Positions 18,445-28,398 of a DNA stretch of 64,000 nucleotides are shown here, one piece after another; the stretch's first letter is position 1; each line of letters opens with the position of its first letter. This DNA comes from Photorhabdus asymbiotica (GTDB taxonomy: Bacteria; Pseudomonadota; Gammaproteobacteria; Enterobacterales; Enterobacteriaceae): the NCBI RefSeq assembly GCF_003634575.1, contig NZ_RBLJ01000001.1, forward strand, positions 558,001-622,000, in the 5' to 3' direction. The position numbers and the translations under genes were made by a program. The notes under the pieces are model-generated. The model saw only the letters and a program-made list of their open reading frames with translations. It did not search any database and was not told where the DNA came from.

Positions 18445-19494
18445 CTACAATCCTGCTGTCTGGCTGAAAGCGGCTTTCAATACTGCAACCAGCTCATCAT
18501 TTTGTACCTGCGTCAACGGCTTACCTTTATCGCTAATAAATTGTAAGCTGCTTCGGTTATTTAAATCACCAATTTGTAATTTATAATCACCTTCGCTGAT
18601 GGAAGGTTCATTAACACCCATTGATTTCCATTCAGATGTACTGAGACTTTTATAGGCTACAGTGATAGAACCTGTCGAACGACTACGGTTACCTACTTTC
18701 ATACCCACTTTTTCCAGCGCTGCCGGTAGCCTGTCCCAAACGATATTATATGGTGCCCGAACAATCATCTGAGGTAATCCAGAAGTATCTCCACCACTCT
18801 GTACATCTAATGGCCCTAAATTGTGTGCCGCAGGGTTGTCACTCATGCGTTCACGTTGCCGGTTCACACCTTCAATCAGTTCATTAAGCATCAGTGCGTT
18901 ATAACGCTGGATTTCAACAGGATCAGTTACCTGTTGACCACCTTGTCTCAACCCCTCGTTAGCCACCGATAATTCAATCTGATAGTTCTGGTGTGCAATA
19001 CTGATACGGTGACGAGTCTGATAGGGCACATCCTCATCTGTACGTTGCCATTCAATCCAATCTGTTACCAGTGTTTGATTAGCATCATCACGCTGGCTGA
19101 TTTTGTCACCTTTTTTCAGCAGAACATTATTAATCTGTGACCACAGATTGCTATTCTCAGGGGTGTTTTCAAGTAGCAATTTACTGCTTTTTATACTGTT
19201 TTCAGTACGGGAGCCACTTAACAAAGCCAACGCCTGAGATGGTGGACGAATATCAAGCTCTTTCCCTATCAGCCCCTTAGATATCGTTGGTGGAATATCA
19301 TATTCACCATTCTGTAATGGTAATATCATACCCGCAGGAACATTCAGTGCTTTCAGAGGAGGCGCTTCAAGATACGCATAATCACCATTAACCTGGCGCT
19401 TATAACTTTGGTCGCTGGAACACGCTGCCAGTAACATTGCCAATGACATACCAGCAATCTTCATGACCTTTGATTTTTGCAATAATATTGCCAT
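18445..19494 (-). CDS. bamC: Outer membrane protein assembly lipoprotein BamC
   Basis: BamC (formerly NlpB) is an accessory lipoprotein of the BAM complex that inserts beta-barrel proteins into the outer membrane. At 349 residues it is close to E. coli (344). The signal peptide ends in a lipobox (LLAACSSD, lipidated Cys about residue 25), followed by the conserved YKRQVNGDYAYLEAPPL segment that binds BamD. The two helix-grip domains follow, with QRERMSDNPAAHNLGPLD between them. It starts 16 bases downstream of dapA and is co-transcribed with it. Confidence 0.97.
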   Translation of the reverse strand: MAILLQKSKVMKIAGMSLAMLLAACSSDQSYKRQVNGDYAYLEAPPLKALNVPAGMILPLQNGEYDIPPTISKGLIGKELDIRPPSQALALLSGSRTENSIKSSKLLLENTPENSNLWSQINNVLLKKGDKISQRDDANQTLVTDWIEWQRTDEDVPYQTRHRISIAHQNYQIELSVANEGLRQGGQQVTDPVEIQRYNALMLNELIEGVNRQRERMSDNPAAHNLGPLDVQSGGDTSGLPQMIVRAPYNIVWDRLPAALEKVGMKVGNRSRSTGSITVAYKSLSTSEWKSMGVNEPSISEGDYKLQIGDLNNRSSLQFISDKGKPLTQVQNDELVAVLKAAFSQTAGL

Positions 19495-19510
19495 TAAAAT
19501 TCCCTAAATT

Positions 19511-20410
19511 TTACAGTAATCCGGCCATTCTCAAGGCTTTTTCGACTGAGACTTTTCCTGCATCTGTCAATGGCGTCATGGGCAGACGCACAGTGTCATC
19601 AGCAATCAGACCTAATTTGTGACATCCCCATTTAACTGGAATTGGGTTAGGTTCAACAAATAACTGATGGTGTAAATCCATCAGACGGTTATTCAGCTTA
19701 CGCGCTTCTGTAAACTGACCGCTTAATGCCAATTCACAGAGCTTGGCAATTTCAGGCGCTGCAATGTTTGCAGTAACAGAAATTACCCCTTTTCCTCCAA
19801 GCTGGATAAAATCCAATCCACTTGCATCATCACCGCTCAATAAGATGAAACTATCATCATTAACCAACTCTTGGATTTGACTAACGCGATTTAAGTTCCC
19901 TGTCGCTTCTTTAATTGCGACAATATTTTTAATCTTCGCCAAACGAGCTACAGTTGACGGCAGCAAATCACATCCAGTACGAGAAGGCACATTATACAGA
20001 ATTTGTGGCAAGTCAGTATTTTCAGCGATAGTTTTAAAATGCTGATATAACCCCTCCTGTGAGGGCTTATTATAATAAGGTGTTACCGTCAAGCAACCAA
20101 CAACACCACTATTTTCAAAACGCTTCGTCAGGGATATCGCTTCAGCAGTCGCATTTGCACCTGTTCCAGCAATTACCGGAATACGTCCGTCGGCCAGTTC
20201 GATGGTTGTCAAAACAACATCACCGTGTTCATCGTGACTTAATGTGGCCGATTCTCCCGTTGTTCCTACCGAAACGATAGCCGATGTACCACTGGCAACA
20301 TGATAATCGACTAACTTTTTCAAGCTGACTTTATCAACATGACCATTTGCATTCATTGGTGTCACCAGCGCAACAATACTGCCTGTGAATTCAAAGCTCC
20401 CGCTAAACAT
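19511..20410 (-). CDS. dapA: 4-hydroxy-tetrahydrodipicolinate synthase
   Basis: DapA condenses pyruvate with aspartate semialdehyde, the first committed step of lysine and diaminopimelate synthesis. I chose the ATG at 20410 ([15 protein letters not shown], 299 residues); the frame extends 16 codons upstream without family support. Key residues are visible: the TTGE pair near residue 50, YNVPSRTG with the catalytic Tyr, and VAIKEATGN with the Schiff-base Lys. It is the first gene of the dapA-bamC unit. The N-terminus is a few residues longer than in E. coli (292), which may reflect a start at an inner codon. Confidence 0.97.
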   Translation of the reverse strand: MFSGSFEFTGSIVALVTPMNANGHVDKVSLKKLVDYHVASGTSAIVSVGTTGESATLSHDEHGDVVLTTIELADGRIPVIAGTGANATAEAISLTKRFENSGVVGCLTVTPYYNKPSQEGLYQHFKTIAENTDLPQILYNVPSRTGCDLLPSTVARLAKIKNIVAIKEATGNLNRVSQIQELVNDDSFILLSGDDASGLDFIQLGGKGVISVTANIAAPEIAKLCELALSGQFTEARKLNNRLMDLHHQLFVEPNPIPVKWGCHKLGLIADDTVRLPMTPLTDAGKVSVEKALRMAGLL

Positions 20411-20549
20411 TACATACCCCCCTATACAAACAAGAGTTCCATGGTACTTTCTAGCCATACAGAAGGAAACTATTTAACACCAGATTTCAATGAATTTTGT
20501 TAATACCGGAGAACCTTTGTTAAAGAGAAGTGATAATCAAAGTAATTTA

Positions 20550-20672
20550 TACCTGTTATCTTTCAAGTTGCCTCTTTGTTGGCTGCACTCACTCACCCCG
20601 GTCACAGAGTTATCTATGCTCCCGGGGATTCGCTCCCTTGCCGTCGCGATGCATCTTGAAATCTATTGGGTA
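20550..20672 (-). repeat. ERIC/IRU element, type B
   Basis: A 123 bp element between the divergent dapA and gcvR genes. It has the type B arms (TTGCCTCTTTGTTGG and GTCGCGATGCATCTTG) and the CCCCGG/CCGGGG stem. It may separate the two promoters. Confidence 0.95.
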
Positions 20673-20785
20673 TATTGAAATTCAAAGGTAGGGAATGAGA
20701 ATAATAGGACAACTTTGATGCAATTGACCTTGGCAGTATAGCCTTTTTGTGTTTACCTTAAATAAACCACAGCAGAGAAGGAAAC

Positions 20786-21337
20786 GTGACTTTGCCACAA
20801 TCAGAACAACATTTTTTAGTTATAACCGCTTTAGGTGCTGACCGCCCTGGCATCGTCAACACAATCACTCGTCTGGTAAGTGAATGTGGTTGTAACATTG
20901 AAGACAGCCGACTAGCTATGTTTGGTGAGGAATTTACCTTCATTATGCTGCTTTCCGGTAGCTGGAACGCTATCACCATGATTGAATCGACGCTGCCACA
21001 GAAAGGGGCCGAGCTAGATCTTCTTATCGTCATGAAGCGTACAAGGTGTGATACTCATACAACATTCCCTTCCACGGTTTCCGTCAAGGTTGATGTTGAT
21101 GACTCCCCCGGTATTGTTGAGCAGTTTACCAATCTGTTTACTACCCAGGATTTTAATATTGCTGAACTGGTATCAAAAACGCAGCCACGAGAAGGTAATG
21201 TCTCTGCCCGATTACAAATCCAAATTACTGCTCACAGTCTATTAGATGATGACGGCTTAATTATTAAGCAAGCGTTTAATAAGCTATGTACAGATCTAAA
21301 AGCACAAGGCAGTATTAGTATTCTTGAACCACTTTAG
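20786..21337 (+). CDS. gcvR: Glycine cleavage system transcriptional repressor
   Basis: GcvR is an ACT-domain protein that binds GcvA and turns off the glycine cleavage operon when glycine is low. The 183-residue protein starts at GTG after an AGAAGGAA site. It has two ACT-type regions: residues ~8-85 (ALGADRPGIVNTITRLV) and ~95-175 (DVDDSPGIVEQFTNLF). It has no DNA-binding domain, as expected. It is 23 bases upstream of bcp, in the E. coli order. Confidence 0.95.
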   Translation: MTLPQSEQHFLVITALGADRPGIVNTITRLVSECGCNIEDSRLAMFGEEFTFIMLLSGSWNAITMIESTLPQKGAELDLLIVMKRTRCDTHTTFPSTVSVKVDVDDSPGIVEQFTNLFTTQDFNIAELVSKTQPREGNVSARLQIQITAHSLLDDDGLIIKQAFNKLCTDLKAQGSISILEPL

Positions 21338-21363
21338 TAGAAAGATTAAACGGAGAATACGTG

Positions 21364-21834
21364 ATGAACCCATTGAAAGCCGGTGATAAGGCCCCCCAGT
21401 TTAGCCTTCCTGACCAAGATGGAGAAACAATCAATTTGTCTGATTTTGAAGGTCAGCGTGTTTTAGTTTATTTTTATCCCAAAGCAATGACTCCTGGCTG
21501 TACTGTACAAGCCTGTGGTCTACGCGATGAAATGAATACATTAAAGGGATCAGGTGTTGAAGTGTTGGGTATTAGCACTGATAACCCAAGTAAACTGTCG
21601 CGCTTTGTGGAGAAAGAAATGCTGAACTTCACGCTGTTGTCTGACGAAGATCATCAAGTCGCTGAACAATTTGGTGTCTGGGGTAAAAAACAATTTATGG
21701 GGAAAACCTATGATGGTATTCACCGTATTAGTTTCCTAATTGATGCCACAGGTAATATTGAACACGTTTTTGATAAATTTAAGACTAGTGATCACCACCA
21801 AATCGTGGTGGATTATCTGAAACAACACTCTTAA
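21364..21834 (+). CDS. bcp: Thioredoxin-dependent thiol peroxidase (PrxQ/BCP)
   Basis: A cytosolic peroxiredoxin that reduces H2O2 and organic hydroperoxides with thioredoxin. A GTG precedes the ATG; I chose the ATG at 21364 (MNPLKAGDKAPQFSLP, 156 residues) from E. coli. The peroxidatic Cys is in TPGCTVQACGLRD and the resolving Cys is five residues later in the same motif, the PrxQ arrangement. It is co-transcribed with gcvR. Confidence 0.97.
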   Translation: MNPLKAGDKAPQFSLPDQDGETINLSDFEGQRVLVYFYPKAMTPGCTVQACGLRDEMNTLKGSGVEVLGISTDNPSKLSRFVEKEMLNFTLLSDEDHQVAEQFGVWGKKQFMGKTYDGIHRISFLIDATGNIEHVFDKFKTSDHHQIVVDYLKQHS

Positions 21835-21988
21835 GAAAACAGCAAGAACTTAATCATATTTCTAACAGCTCAAGATAGTCGGGGCAGGTACGGGAGGGAT
21901 ATTCCCACTCCGTCCTTCCCCTAATAGCAGTAACTGGCATCAATCAATGAGATAAATACCAAGATAATTTTCAACATAAAAAGAGGAG

Positions 21989-23068
21989 CTACTCTTTCAC
22001 CTCACCGTCTTCTGTTATAACCATCTCTTCCGGCCATGCATGAATAACCGCTTTAATCAGCGTCGCCAATGGAATAGCAAAGAATATGCCCCAAAATCCC
22101 CATAAGCCACCAAAAGTAATTACAGAAAGAATAATCACCAAAGGGTGTAGATTTACTGCTTCAGAGAACAAAATCGGTACCAGTAAATTACCATCCAACC
22201 CCTGAACAATCAGATAAGCAATAATCAACGTCCAGAAATCTGTCCCTACCCCCCACTGAAATAAAGCAACCAATATGACCGGGATCGTGACAATCAGCGC
22301 TCCAACATAGGGAATTAATACTGACAACCCGACCAGGACAGAAAGCAATAATGAATACTCCAATCCAAGAAATGCAAATACAGCGTAGGTACAAATACCA
22401 ACAATGACCATCTCCGTGACTTTACCACGAATATAATTAGTGATTTGCTGATTCATCTCGCGCCATACCTGCCCAGCTAAAATGCGGTTACGTGGCAGAA
22501 CCCGTTGTAACGCTTGCAACATCTGGTTTTTATCTTTCAGTAGGAAGAACGCCATCAATGGCACGAGTATCAGATAGATAGCCAGCGTCAGCAAACCAAT
22601 CAATGAAGCTACTGAAAATTTCACGACAGACTCTCCGGCAGTTGAAATCTTACTACGCAAATTCTCCGCCATCATATCAATAATGCCAGCATCAACCAGA
22701 ACCGGATAACGTGTCGGTAATGTCTGGGCATATTCATTAAACCGGTTAAGCATATTAGGTATATCTGACAGTAGATTAAGCCCCTGTTGCCACGCAGTGG
22801 GTGCCACAATCAAAATGACCAACGCACTGATCCCAGAAAAAATAATCAGCACAATACAAACAGCAACTGTCCGTGAACATCCCAGTTTTTCAAGCATAGA
22901 AGTTGGCCATTCCAGCAAGTAAGCAAGGACAATCGCTACCAATAGTGGTGCTAAAATGCCATGTAAGAAATAAATAATACAAAACCCAACTACAAGGATG
23001 ATAAATAGCGCAATGACTTGCGGATCAGTAAATCGACGACGATACCACTGTATAATCATGTCCAGCAT
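21989..23068 (-). CDS. perM: AI-2E-family inner membrane permease PerM
   Basis: A 359-residue inner membrane protein with about eight hydrophobic segments. A cytoplasmic/amphipathic middle region (NLLSDIPNMLNRFNEYAQTL) and the family motif LLSVLVGLSVLIPYVGALI are present. It belongs to the AI-2E/UPF0118 family; E. coli PerM has no firmly established substrate. It is convergent with bcp and divergent from bepA, the E. coli neighbourhood. Confidence 0.95.
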   Translation of the reverse strand: MLDMIIQWYRRRFTDPQVIALFIILVVGFCIIYFLHGILAPLLVAIVLAYLLEWPTSMLEKLGCSRTVAVCIVLIIFSGISALVILIVAPTAWQQGLNLLSDIPNMLNRFNEYAQTLPTRYPVLVDAGIIDMMAENLRSKISTAGESVVKFSVASLIGLLTLAIYLILVPLMAFFLLKDKNQMLQALQRVLPRNRILAGQVWREMNQQITNYIRGKVTEMVIVGICTYAVFAFLGLEYSLLLSVLVGLSVLIPYVGALIVTIPVILVALFQWGVGTDFWTLIIAYLIVQGLDGNLLVPILFSEAVNLHPLVIILSVITFGGLWGFWGIFFAIPLATLIKAVIHAWPEEMVITEDGEVKE

Positions 23069-23206
23069 TGACCAGGCTCCTTAATAGCAGTATTCATAAT
23101 TTCTATTTTTCTTAAAAATTGTACTAATTGGTTAATTTTAAGGTACCCTTGTTCATCATACACGCATTATCTAAAAACAATGGCCAAATGAGATCATTTT
23201 TGTTTT

Positions 23207-24670
23207 ATGAAAATAATGTCTAACAAATTTCTGCCAGCAATATTCGTCAGTACACTATTGCTAGCACATTCCCCTGTTCTCAGCGCCTCTATTGAAGATT
23301 CGTTACCGGACATAGGTACCACGGCAGGTTCAACCCTGAGTATTAATCAGGAATTGGCAATGGGAGATTTTTACGCCCGCCAGATGCGTGCTAATGCCCC
23401 TCTAATTTATGACCCATTATTGATTCAATATATCAATACTCTTGGGCAAAAATTGGTAGCCCATGCAGACTCAGTTAAAACGCCGTTTCATTTCTATCTG
23501 GTTAATAACCCAAATATCAACGCCTATGCTTTTTTCGGTGGAAACGTCGTCCTCCATGCTGCACTTTTTCGTTATAGTCGTAATGAAAGTGAACTTGCAT
23601 CCGTTATAGCTCACGAAATTTCCCACGTTACTCAACGCCATCTGGCTCGAATGATGGAAGATCAGCAGCGTAAAGCACCTCTAGCTTGGGCAGGTACATT
23701 AGGCTCCATTCTCTTGCTCATGGCTAACCCACAAGCGGGCATGGCAGCACTCAGTGGCACTATCGCCGGTGTACAGCAAGGGATGATCAGCTTTACCCAA
23801 TCCAATGAACAAGAAGCTGACCGCATTGGTATGCAGACGCTCCGCAAGGCCGGTTTTGATCCTCAAGGTATGCCAGATTTTATGCAGATCCTGGCAGATC
23901 AAACCCGTTATAGCTCTAAACCACCAGAAATATTACTCACTCACCCGTTACCTGACAGCCGTCTTGCTGATGCTCGTAACCGGGCTAACCAGTATCCTGC
24001 GAGGCGTGTTCCACAATCTCAAGATTTTCTATTCGCCAAAGTCCGTATTATCGGAATGTACACCACAGAACAACGTAGCTACTTGGAGCAAATTTTAGAA
24101 AATTATCGTAAAGGTACAGCTAAAGAACAACTTGCTTCAGCTTATGGCAAAGCAATCTTGTTTTCTCAGGATAAAAAATACGCTGAAGCCCGGGCTATTC
24201 TGGAACCATTATTGGCAAAACAACCGGATAATATCTGGTTTATTGATATGATGACCGATATCGATATTGAGCAAAATCGGACTGCTCAAGCCATCACTCG
24301 GTTACAAAACGCCTTACAGAAACAAAAAGATAATTTGGTATTACAGATTAACTTGGCAAATACACTTATTCGCGCCAAGCAATATCAACAAGCTGAAAAA
24401 CTGCTTTACCGTTATACGTTCAATAATCCCGATGATCCGAACGGTTGGCACCTGATGGCTGAAGCCGCAGCTCAGCAAGGCAAACGCCACGAAGAATTAT
24501 CAGCTTACGCCGAAGAAATGGCGCTCCGTGGCCAATTTGACAACGCGATTAAATACCTTAGTAGCGCCAGCTCACTGGTAAAATTAGGTAGTTACGATCA
24601 AGAACGTTATGATGCCCGCATCGATCAGTTACGTCAGCTACAACAGCGTTACAGTCAATACAAACGTTAA
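23207..24670 (+). CDS. bepA: Periplasmic metalloprotease/chaperone BepA
   Basis: BepA (YfgC) is an M48-type zinc protease that degrades stalled LptD and other outer-membrane assembly intermediates. The 487-residue protein has an N-terminal signal peptide ([11 protein letters not shown]). HEISH at residues 136-140 supplies two zinc His and the catalytic Glu, and NEQEADRIG gives the third zinc ligand. Several TPR repeats fill residues ~310-460. A nearby second ATG (23216) could be the start. The arsC-like gene follows 9 bases later, so the two form an operon. Confidence 0.97.
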   Translation: MKIMSNKFLPAIFVSTLLLAHSPVLSASIEDSLPDIGTTAGSTLSINQELAMGDFYARQMRANAPLIYDPLLIQYINTLGQKLVAHADSVKTPFHFYLVNNPNINAYAFFGGNVVLHAALFRYSRNESELASVIAHEISHVTQRHLARMMEDQQRKAPLAWAGTLGSILLLMANPQAGMAALSGTIAGVQQGMISFTQSNEQEADRIGMQTLRKAGFDPQGMPDFMQILADQTRYSSKPPEILLTHPLPDSRLADARNRANQYPARRVPQSQDFLFAKVRIIGMYTTEQRSYLEQILENYRKGTAKEQLASAYGKAILFSQDKKYAEARAILEPLLAKQPDNIWFIDMMTDIDIEQNRTAQAITRLQNALQKQKDNLVLQINLANTLIRAKQYQQAEKLLYRYTFNNPDDPNGWHLMAEAAAQQGKRHEELSAYAEEMALRGQFDNAIKYLSSASSLVKLGSYDQERYDARIDQLRQLQQRYSQYKR

Positions 24671-24679
24671 GGAACTCTC

Positions 24680-25036
24680 ATGCAACAGGTAACTATTTAT
24701 CATAACCCACGCTGCTCCAAAAGCCGTGAAACGTTAGCGCTCATTGAAGAACAGGGTATTAAGCCACAGATTATTTTCTATCTAGAGACACCCCCAACTG
24801 TAGAGCAATTATCTGCTTTATTAGAACAACTTGGTTTTAATGATGCTCGCCAGTTGATGCGGACTAAAGAAGATTTATACCAGGAGTTAAATCTGGCTGA
24901 TGAACAACTCACTCAGAATGATTTACTGAAAATAATGGTAGCAAATCCTAAACTGATTGAACGCCCGATTGTTGTCTGTGGCAATAAAGCCAGACTTGGA
25001 CGCCCGCCGGAACAAGTAAAAGAAATTCTTGGCTGA
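24680..25036 (+). CDS. yfgD: ArsC-family thioredoxin-fold reductase (YfgD-like)
   Basis: A 118-residue protein of the glutaredoxin-dependent arsenate reductase family. The motif YHNPRCSKSRETL carries the active Cys about residue 12, and RPIVVCGNKARLGRPPE is the conserved C-terminal signature. No ars operon genes are present and the gene follows bepA as in E. coli, where YfgD is not known to confer arsenate resistance. The function is therefore probably a general thiol reductase. Confidence 0.93.
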   Translation: MQQVTIYHNPRCSKSRETLALIEEQGIKPQIIFYLETPPTVEQLSALLEQLGFNDARQLMRTKEDLYQELNLADEQLTQNDLLKIMVANPKLIERPIVVCGNKARLGRPPEQVKEILG

Positions 25037-25049
25037 ATCAAGTGAATGT

Positions 25050-25073
25050 GATGATGGTGAAATCACCATCATC
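25050..25073. terminator. Hairpin between the convergent yfgD and hda genes
   Basis: GATGATGGTG and CACCATCATC around a short loop form a symmetrical stem just inside the two convergent gene ends. The T-run is short on both strands, so termination may be bidirectional but weak. Confidence 0.6.
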
Positions 25074-25074
25074 T

Positions 25075-25776
25075 TTACAGGTGCAAGATATCCTTCACAA
25101 ACGGAATCGTCAGCTTACGCTGAGCAACTATCGAAGCATGATCTAACTGGTTCAATGTCATAAACAAGGTTCGCATTTCTCTGTCCAATCTTTTCAGTAA
25201 GAAACGCCCCACATCTTCCGGCAATTCAAAACCACGTAACTTTGCACGCAATTGCAAAGCCTGTAATTTCTCATCATCGGAAAGCGGTTGTAATTTATAA
25301 ATTTGTCCCCAATCCAGACGGGAAGCCAAATCAGGTAGCATAAGATCAATCTGGCGAGGTGGGCGATCTCCACTGATCAACAAACAAGTGCGCCCAATTT
25401 CTAGGATACGATTATAAAGATTAAAAATCGCCATTTCCCACTCTTCATCACCCGCAATACATTCAATATTATCAATACAAACTAGTGATAAGTGTTCCAT
25501 GCCATCAAGTACTTCAGGGATAAAATAGGCACGTTTATCCAGAGGAACATAACCCACAGCTTCATCTTTTAGAGATAATTCAGCGCATGCGGCATGCAAT
25601 AAATGGCTTCGCCCCCCACTTTCGCGGGACCAGAAATAAATATAGCTGCCATGCTGCTGATTAATGGCCAATTTGATTGCAGCTAACAGGGTAGCGTTTT
25701 CCCCCGGGAAAAAACTGGCAAAAGTTTCGTCATCGGGAAGATATAAAGGTAATGAAAGCTGCGATGGTGTGTTCAG
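25075..25776 (-). CDS. hda: DnaA inactivator Hda
   Basis: Hda is an AAA+ protein that, with the DNA clamp, stimulates hydrolysis of DnaA-ATP to stop re-initiation. The sequence [24 protein letters not shown] begins at a CTG codon (25776) with GAGGTG just upstream. This matches E. coli Hda, which also starts at CTG, and gives 233 residues. The open frame continues 11 codons upstream but lacks similarity. [18 protein letters not shown] is the Walker A-like region; [16 protein letters not shown] is the Walker B region. The preceding uraA is 5 kb away here rather than adjacent. Confidence 0.95.
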   Translation of the reverse strand: MNTPSQLSLPLYLPDDETFASFFPGENATLLAAIKLAINQQHGSYIYFWSRESGGRSHLLHAACAELSLKDEAVGYVPLDKRAYFIPEVLDGMEHLSLVCIDNIECIAGDEEWEMAIFNLYNRILEIGRTCLLISGDRPPRQIDLMLPDLASRLDWGQIYKLQPLSDDEKLQALQLRAKLRGFELPEDVGRFLLKRLDREMRTLFMTLNQLDHASIVAQRKLTIPFVKDILHL

Positions 25777-26091
25777 AAGCACCTCAAACAGAGCGGGTAA
25801 CAAGCACAAATAAGTTTATCATAGAAAATAGTTGTAAATGAACTGTATAGGTAAATAATAAAAAAACAATTTTTAGGATTCAACAAGTTAAATTCGTTTC
25901 AGATGCAGCATCTTCTAATGCAGCACAACATTTCACTACAAATAGCTCATATACAGAACAATCTGCAAATGTCTGTGAAGTATCTTGAATGCTAAGAATG
26001 ACAAAAAACAGGGACAGTTTAAGCTTTGCGCGCGATACTCTTCAAAAAAACTAGGCAATAGGTTGTCCCGTTCCCGCAAAATCAGTGTAGT

Positions 26092-26214
26092 TACCCTTCA
26101 TCTTTCAAGTTGCTGCTTTGTTGGCTGCTTTCACTCACCCCAGTCACAGAGTTATCTATGCTCCCGGGGATTCGTTCACTTGCCGCCGCGCTGCAACTCG
26201 AAATCTATTGGGTA
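26092..26214 (-). repeat. ERIC/IRU element, mostly type A
   Basis: A 123 bp element upstream of the chb operon. It has type A arms but a mixed central stem (CCCCAG paired with CCGGGG), i.e. one mismatch. The gap 25777-26091 to its left holds no supportable gene. Confidence 0.95.
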
Positions 26215-26309
26215 TATAACAACACCCCATATAACTTGACACTTTCATTTCATATGCATACAGACAAAGATCACATCCCCTCCCTATTCCTCAACATACT
26301 CTTATCAAT

Positions 26310-26327
26310 ATGCGAACAAAATCGCAT
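26310..26327. promoter_or_regulatory. CRP-S-like palindrome upstream of chb operon
   Basis: ATGCGA, six bases, TCGCAT: a perfect inverted repeat with the spacing of a CRP site (N6) but TGCGA in place of TGTGA. In E. coli and Haemophilus this variant marks Sxy/TfoX-dependent CRP sites. It lies about 70 bases before the chbB start, a suitable place for an activator. It could instead be the operator of a sugar repressor. Confidence 0.45.
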
Positions 26328-26394
26328 CAAATTTAACATAAGTTGCTAGTCTTATAAAAAGTACAAGTGTTCCCATTAGAAACGAGGCTAAGTT

Positions 26395-26700
26395 ATGAAA
26401 AAAATCCTATTGTGTTGTGCTGCCGGCATGTCCACCAGCATGTTGGTACAACGTATGCGAGCAGAAGTAACAAAAAGAGGATTGGACATTGAGATTAAAG
26501 CTGTTCCCACTGCTGAATTAAAACACCTGATAGCCGACACTGACGTTGTTTTACTTGGCCCACAGGTAAGATACCAACTGACCCACTTTTCCGCTATCGC
26601 CAAACCACTCGGTAAGCCAATAGACGTTATTGACATGATGGATTATGGCGCGCTTCGCGGTGACAAAGTTCTCGATAAGGCATTAAGTCTGTTGGAATAA
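26395..26700 (+). CDS. chbB: PTS chitobiose/cellobiose-type EIIB
   Basis: A 101-residue EIIB of the lactose/chitobiose PTS family. CCAAGMSTSMLVQ near the N-terminus has the phosphorylated Cys at about residue 8 within the usual CxAGMSTS loop. It accepts phosphate from EIIA (chbA) and gives it to the sugar bound by EIIC (chbC). It is the first gene of chbBCAF, with no chbR regulator in place. The substrate could be diacetylchitobiose or cellobiose; sequence alone does not decide. Confidence 0.95.
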   Translation: MKKILLCCAAGMSTSMLVQRMRAEVTKRGLDIEIKAVPTAELKHLIADTDVVLLGPQVRYQLTHFSAIAKPLGKPIDVIDMMDYGALRGDKVLDKALSLLE

Positions 26701-26730
26701 GCTATTTCATCATCATGTGGAGTAACCCCC

Positions 26731-28059
26731 ATGAATCTTTACGCATCTTTCATGCGTGTTTTAGAACACTACATTATCCCGTTTGCCGGGAAAATCGGTA
26801 ATCAGCGACATATTATTGCAATGCGTGATGGCTTCATCTCAGCCATGCCATTTTTGATCATCGGCAGCATGATGCTGATTATGGCAAACCCACCATTCGA
26901 TTCACAAACTTCATCCTCATTCGGCCAAGTTTGGTTATCCTTTGCTAAAACGCACTGGGATACCATCACTATGCCTTATTTTATGACGATGGGATTAATG
27001 AGTATTTTTGTCTCAGCTGGTACTGCCTACAGCTTAGCTAAATCCTACGGTTTGGACGGGTTAACTTCTGCTTTACTCTCTCTAATGGCATTTTTGCTAG
27101 CCGCAGCCCCACAGATAGAAAACAAAATAGCCCTCGACTTCCTCGGTGGCACGGGTGTATTTACCTCATTAATTTGCGCTATCTGGTCAGTTGAACTGAC
27201 GCGCTTATTAAAAAAATATAACATCACCATCCGAATGCCGACACAAGTACCACCAGCAATTGCCCGTTCTTTCGAACTTTTGTACCCAGTCATAGGTATC
27301 CTGTTAACCGTTTATCCTGCTAGCTTGCTATTGCAGAGTGAATTCAATCTACTTATTCCCGCTGCTATAATGCAAATGTTCCAACCCCTTATTTCCGTCA
27401 GCGATACTCTGCCCGCCATTATGCTGACACTATTCATTGCTAACCTACTGTGGTTTGCTGGTATTCATGGCGCCAATATCGTTACTGGCCTGATGACACC
27501 TATTTTTATTGCCAATCTTGCTACCAATGCAACATTAACGGCGCAAGGTATTGCGCCAACACAAATTCTTACTGATCCTTACTGGTCATTTTATGTATGT
27601 ATTGGCGGTTCTGGTTCTACACTAGTTCTGGCTATTCTTTATCTGCGTAGCCGTTCTATGCACTTACGTACAATCGGAAAACTGAGTGTAGTTCCAGTCA
27701 TGTTCAATATTAACGAACCTTTGTTATTTGGTTCACCGATTGTTATGAATCCAGCCCTATTTATTCCGCTATTGGTTGTACCATTAGTCAATGCAGTATT
27801 GTCCTACAGCGCTCTGCATCTTGACTTTGTACATAAAATGGTCGCCATCTCGCCCTGGACCACTCCGGCCCCCCTTGGTGCAATGATTTCTGCCGCCTGG
27901 GATTACCGCTCGGCAGTACTGGTTATCATATTAATAATAATCGATCTATTCATCTGGTATCCCTTCTTCAAAATTTATGAAAAGCAATTAGTCAATGAAG
28001 AAAGTAAACAACAAGAAAACACGGAATCCATCGAGGTAAAAACTCGCTCTCAACCATAA
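26731..28059 (+). CDS. chbC: PTS chitobiose/cellobiose-type EIIC permease
   Basis: A 442-residue inner-membrane EIIC with about ten hydrophobic segments. MRDGFISAMPFLIIGSM near the N-terminus and FNINEPLLFGSPIVMNP (about 330-345) are the conserved substrate and dimer motifs of this family. It transports the disaccharide that chbB phosphorylates. It starts 30 bases after chbB and is followed 15 bases later by chbA. Confidence 0.95.
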   Translation: MNLYASFMRVLEHYIIPFAGKIGNQRHIIAMRDGFISAMPFLIIGSMMLIMANPPFDSQTSSSFGQVWLSFAKTHWDTITMPYFMTMGLMSIFVSAGTAYSLAKSYGLDGLTSALLSLMAFLLAAAPQIENKIALDFLGGTGVFTSLICAIWSVELTRLLKKYNITIRMPTQVPPAIARSFELLYPVIGILLTVYPASLLLQSEFNLLIPAAIMQMFQPLISVSDTLPAIMLTLFIANLLWFAGIHGANIVTGLMTPIFIANLATNATLTAQGIAPTQILTDPYWSFYVCIGGSGSTLVLAILYLRSRSMHLRTIGKLSVVPVMFNINEPLLFGSPIVMNPALFIPLLVVPLVNAVLSYSALHLDFVHKMVAISPWTTPAPLGAMISAAWDYRSAVLVIILIIIDLFIWYPFFKIYEKQLVNEESKQQENTESIEVKTRSQP

Positions 28060-28074
28060 TCGGAGGATTCACAC

Positions 28075-28398
28075 ATGGATTTGGAACAAACTATCGTAGA
28101 ACTGCTAGTTCATGCCGGGAGCGCACGCAGTCATGCTCTGATGGCATTACAGCATGCCAGAAATGGTAATTTCCAAGCCGCACAAACAATGATGGATGAA
28201 TCCCAACAGGCAATCAAAGAAGCACATACCATTCAAACAACCTTGATCGGACAAGATGAAGGCTGCGGTAAATTGCCTGTCAATCTCATCACCATCCATG
28301 CGCAAGATCATTTAATGAACGCGATGGTTATTCAAGATCTTGCCAGCGACATGATTGAACTTTACCGCCGAATGTCGTTACAGGAGGAAAATACATGA
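28075..28398 (+). CDS. chbA: PTS chitobiose/cellobiose-type EIIA
   Basis: A 107-residue helical EIIA of the lactose/chitobiose family. The phosphorylated His is expected in the LITIHAQDHLMNA segment near residue 80. It transfers phosphate from HPr to EIIB. Its last four bases overlap the glycosidase start (ATGA), so the two are coupled. Confidence 0.95.
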   Translation: MDLEQTIVELLVHAGSARSHALMALQHARNGNFQAAQTMMDESQQAIKEAHTIQTTLIGQDEGCGKLPVNLITIHAQDHLMNAMVIQDLASDMIELYRRMSLQEENT

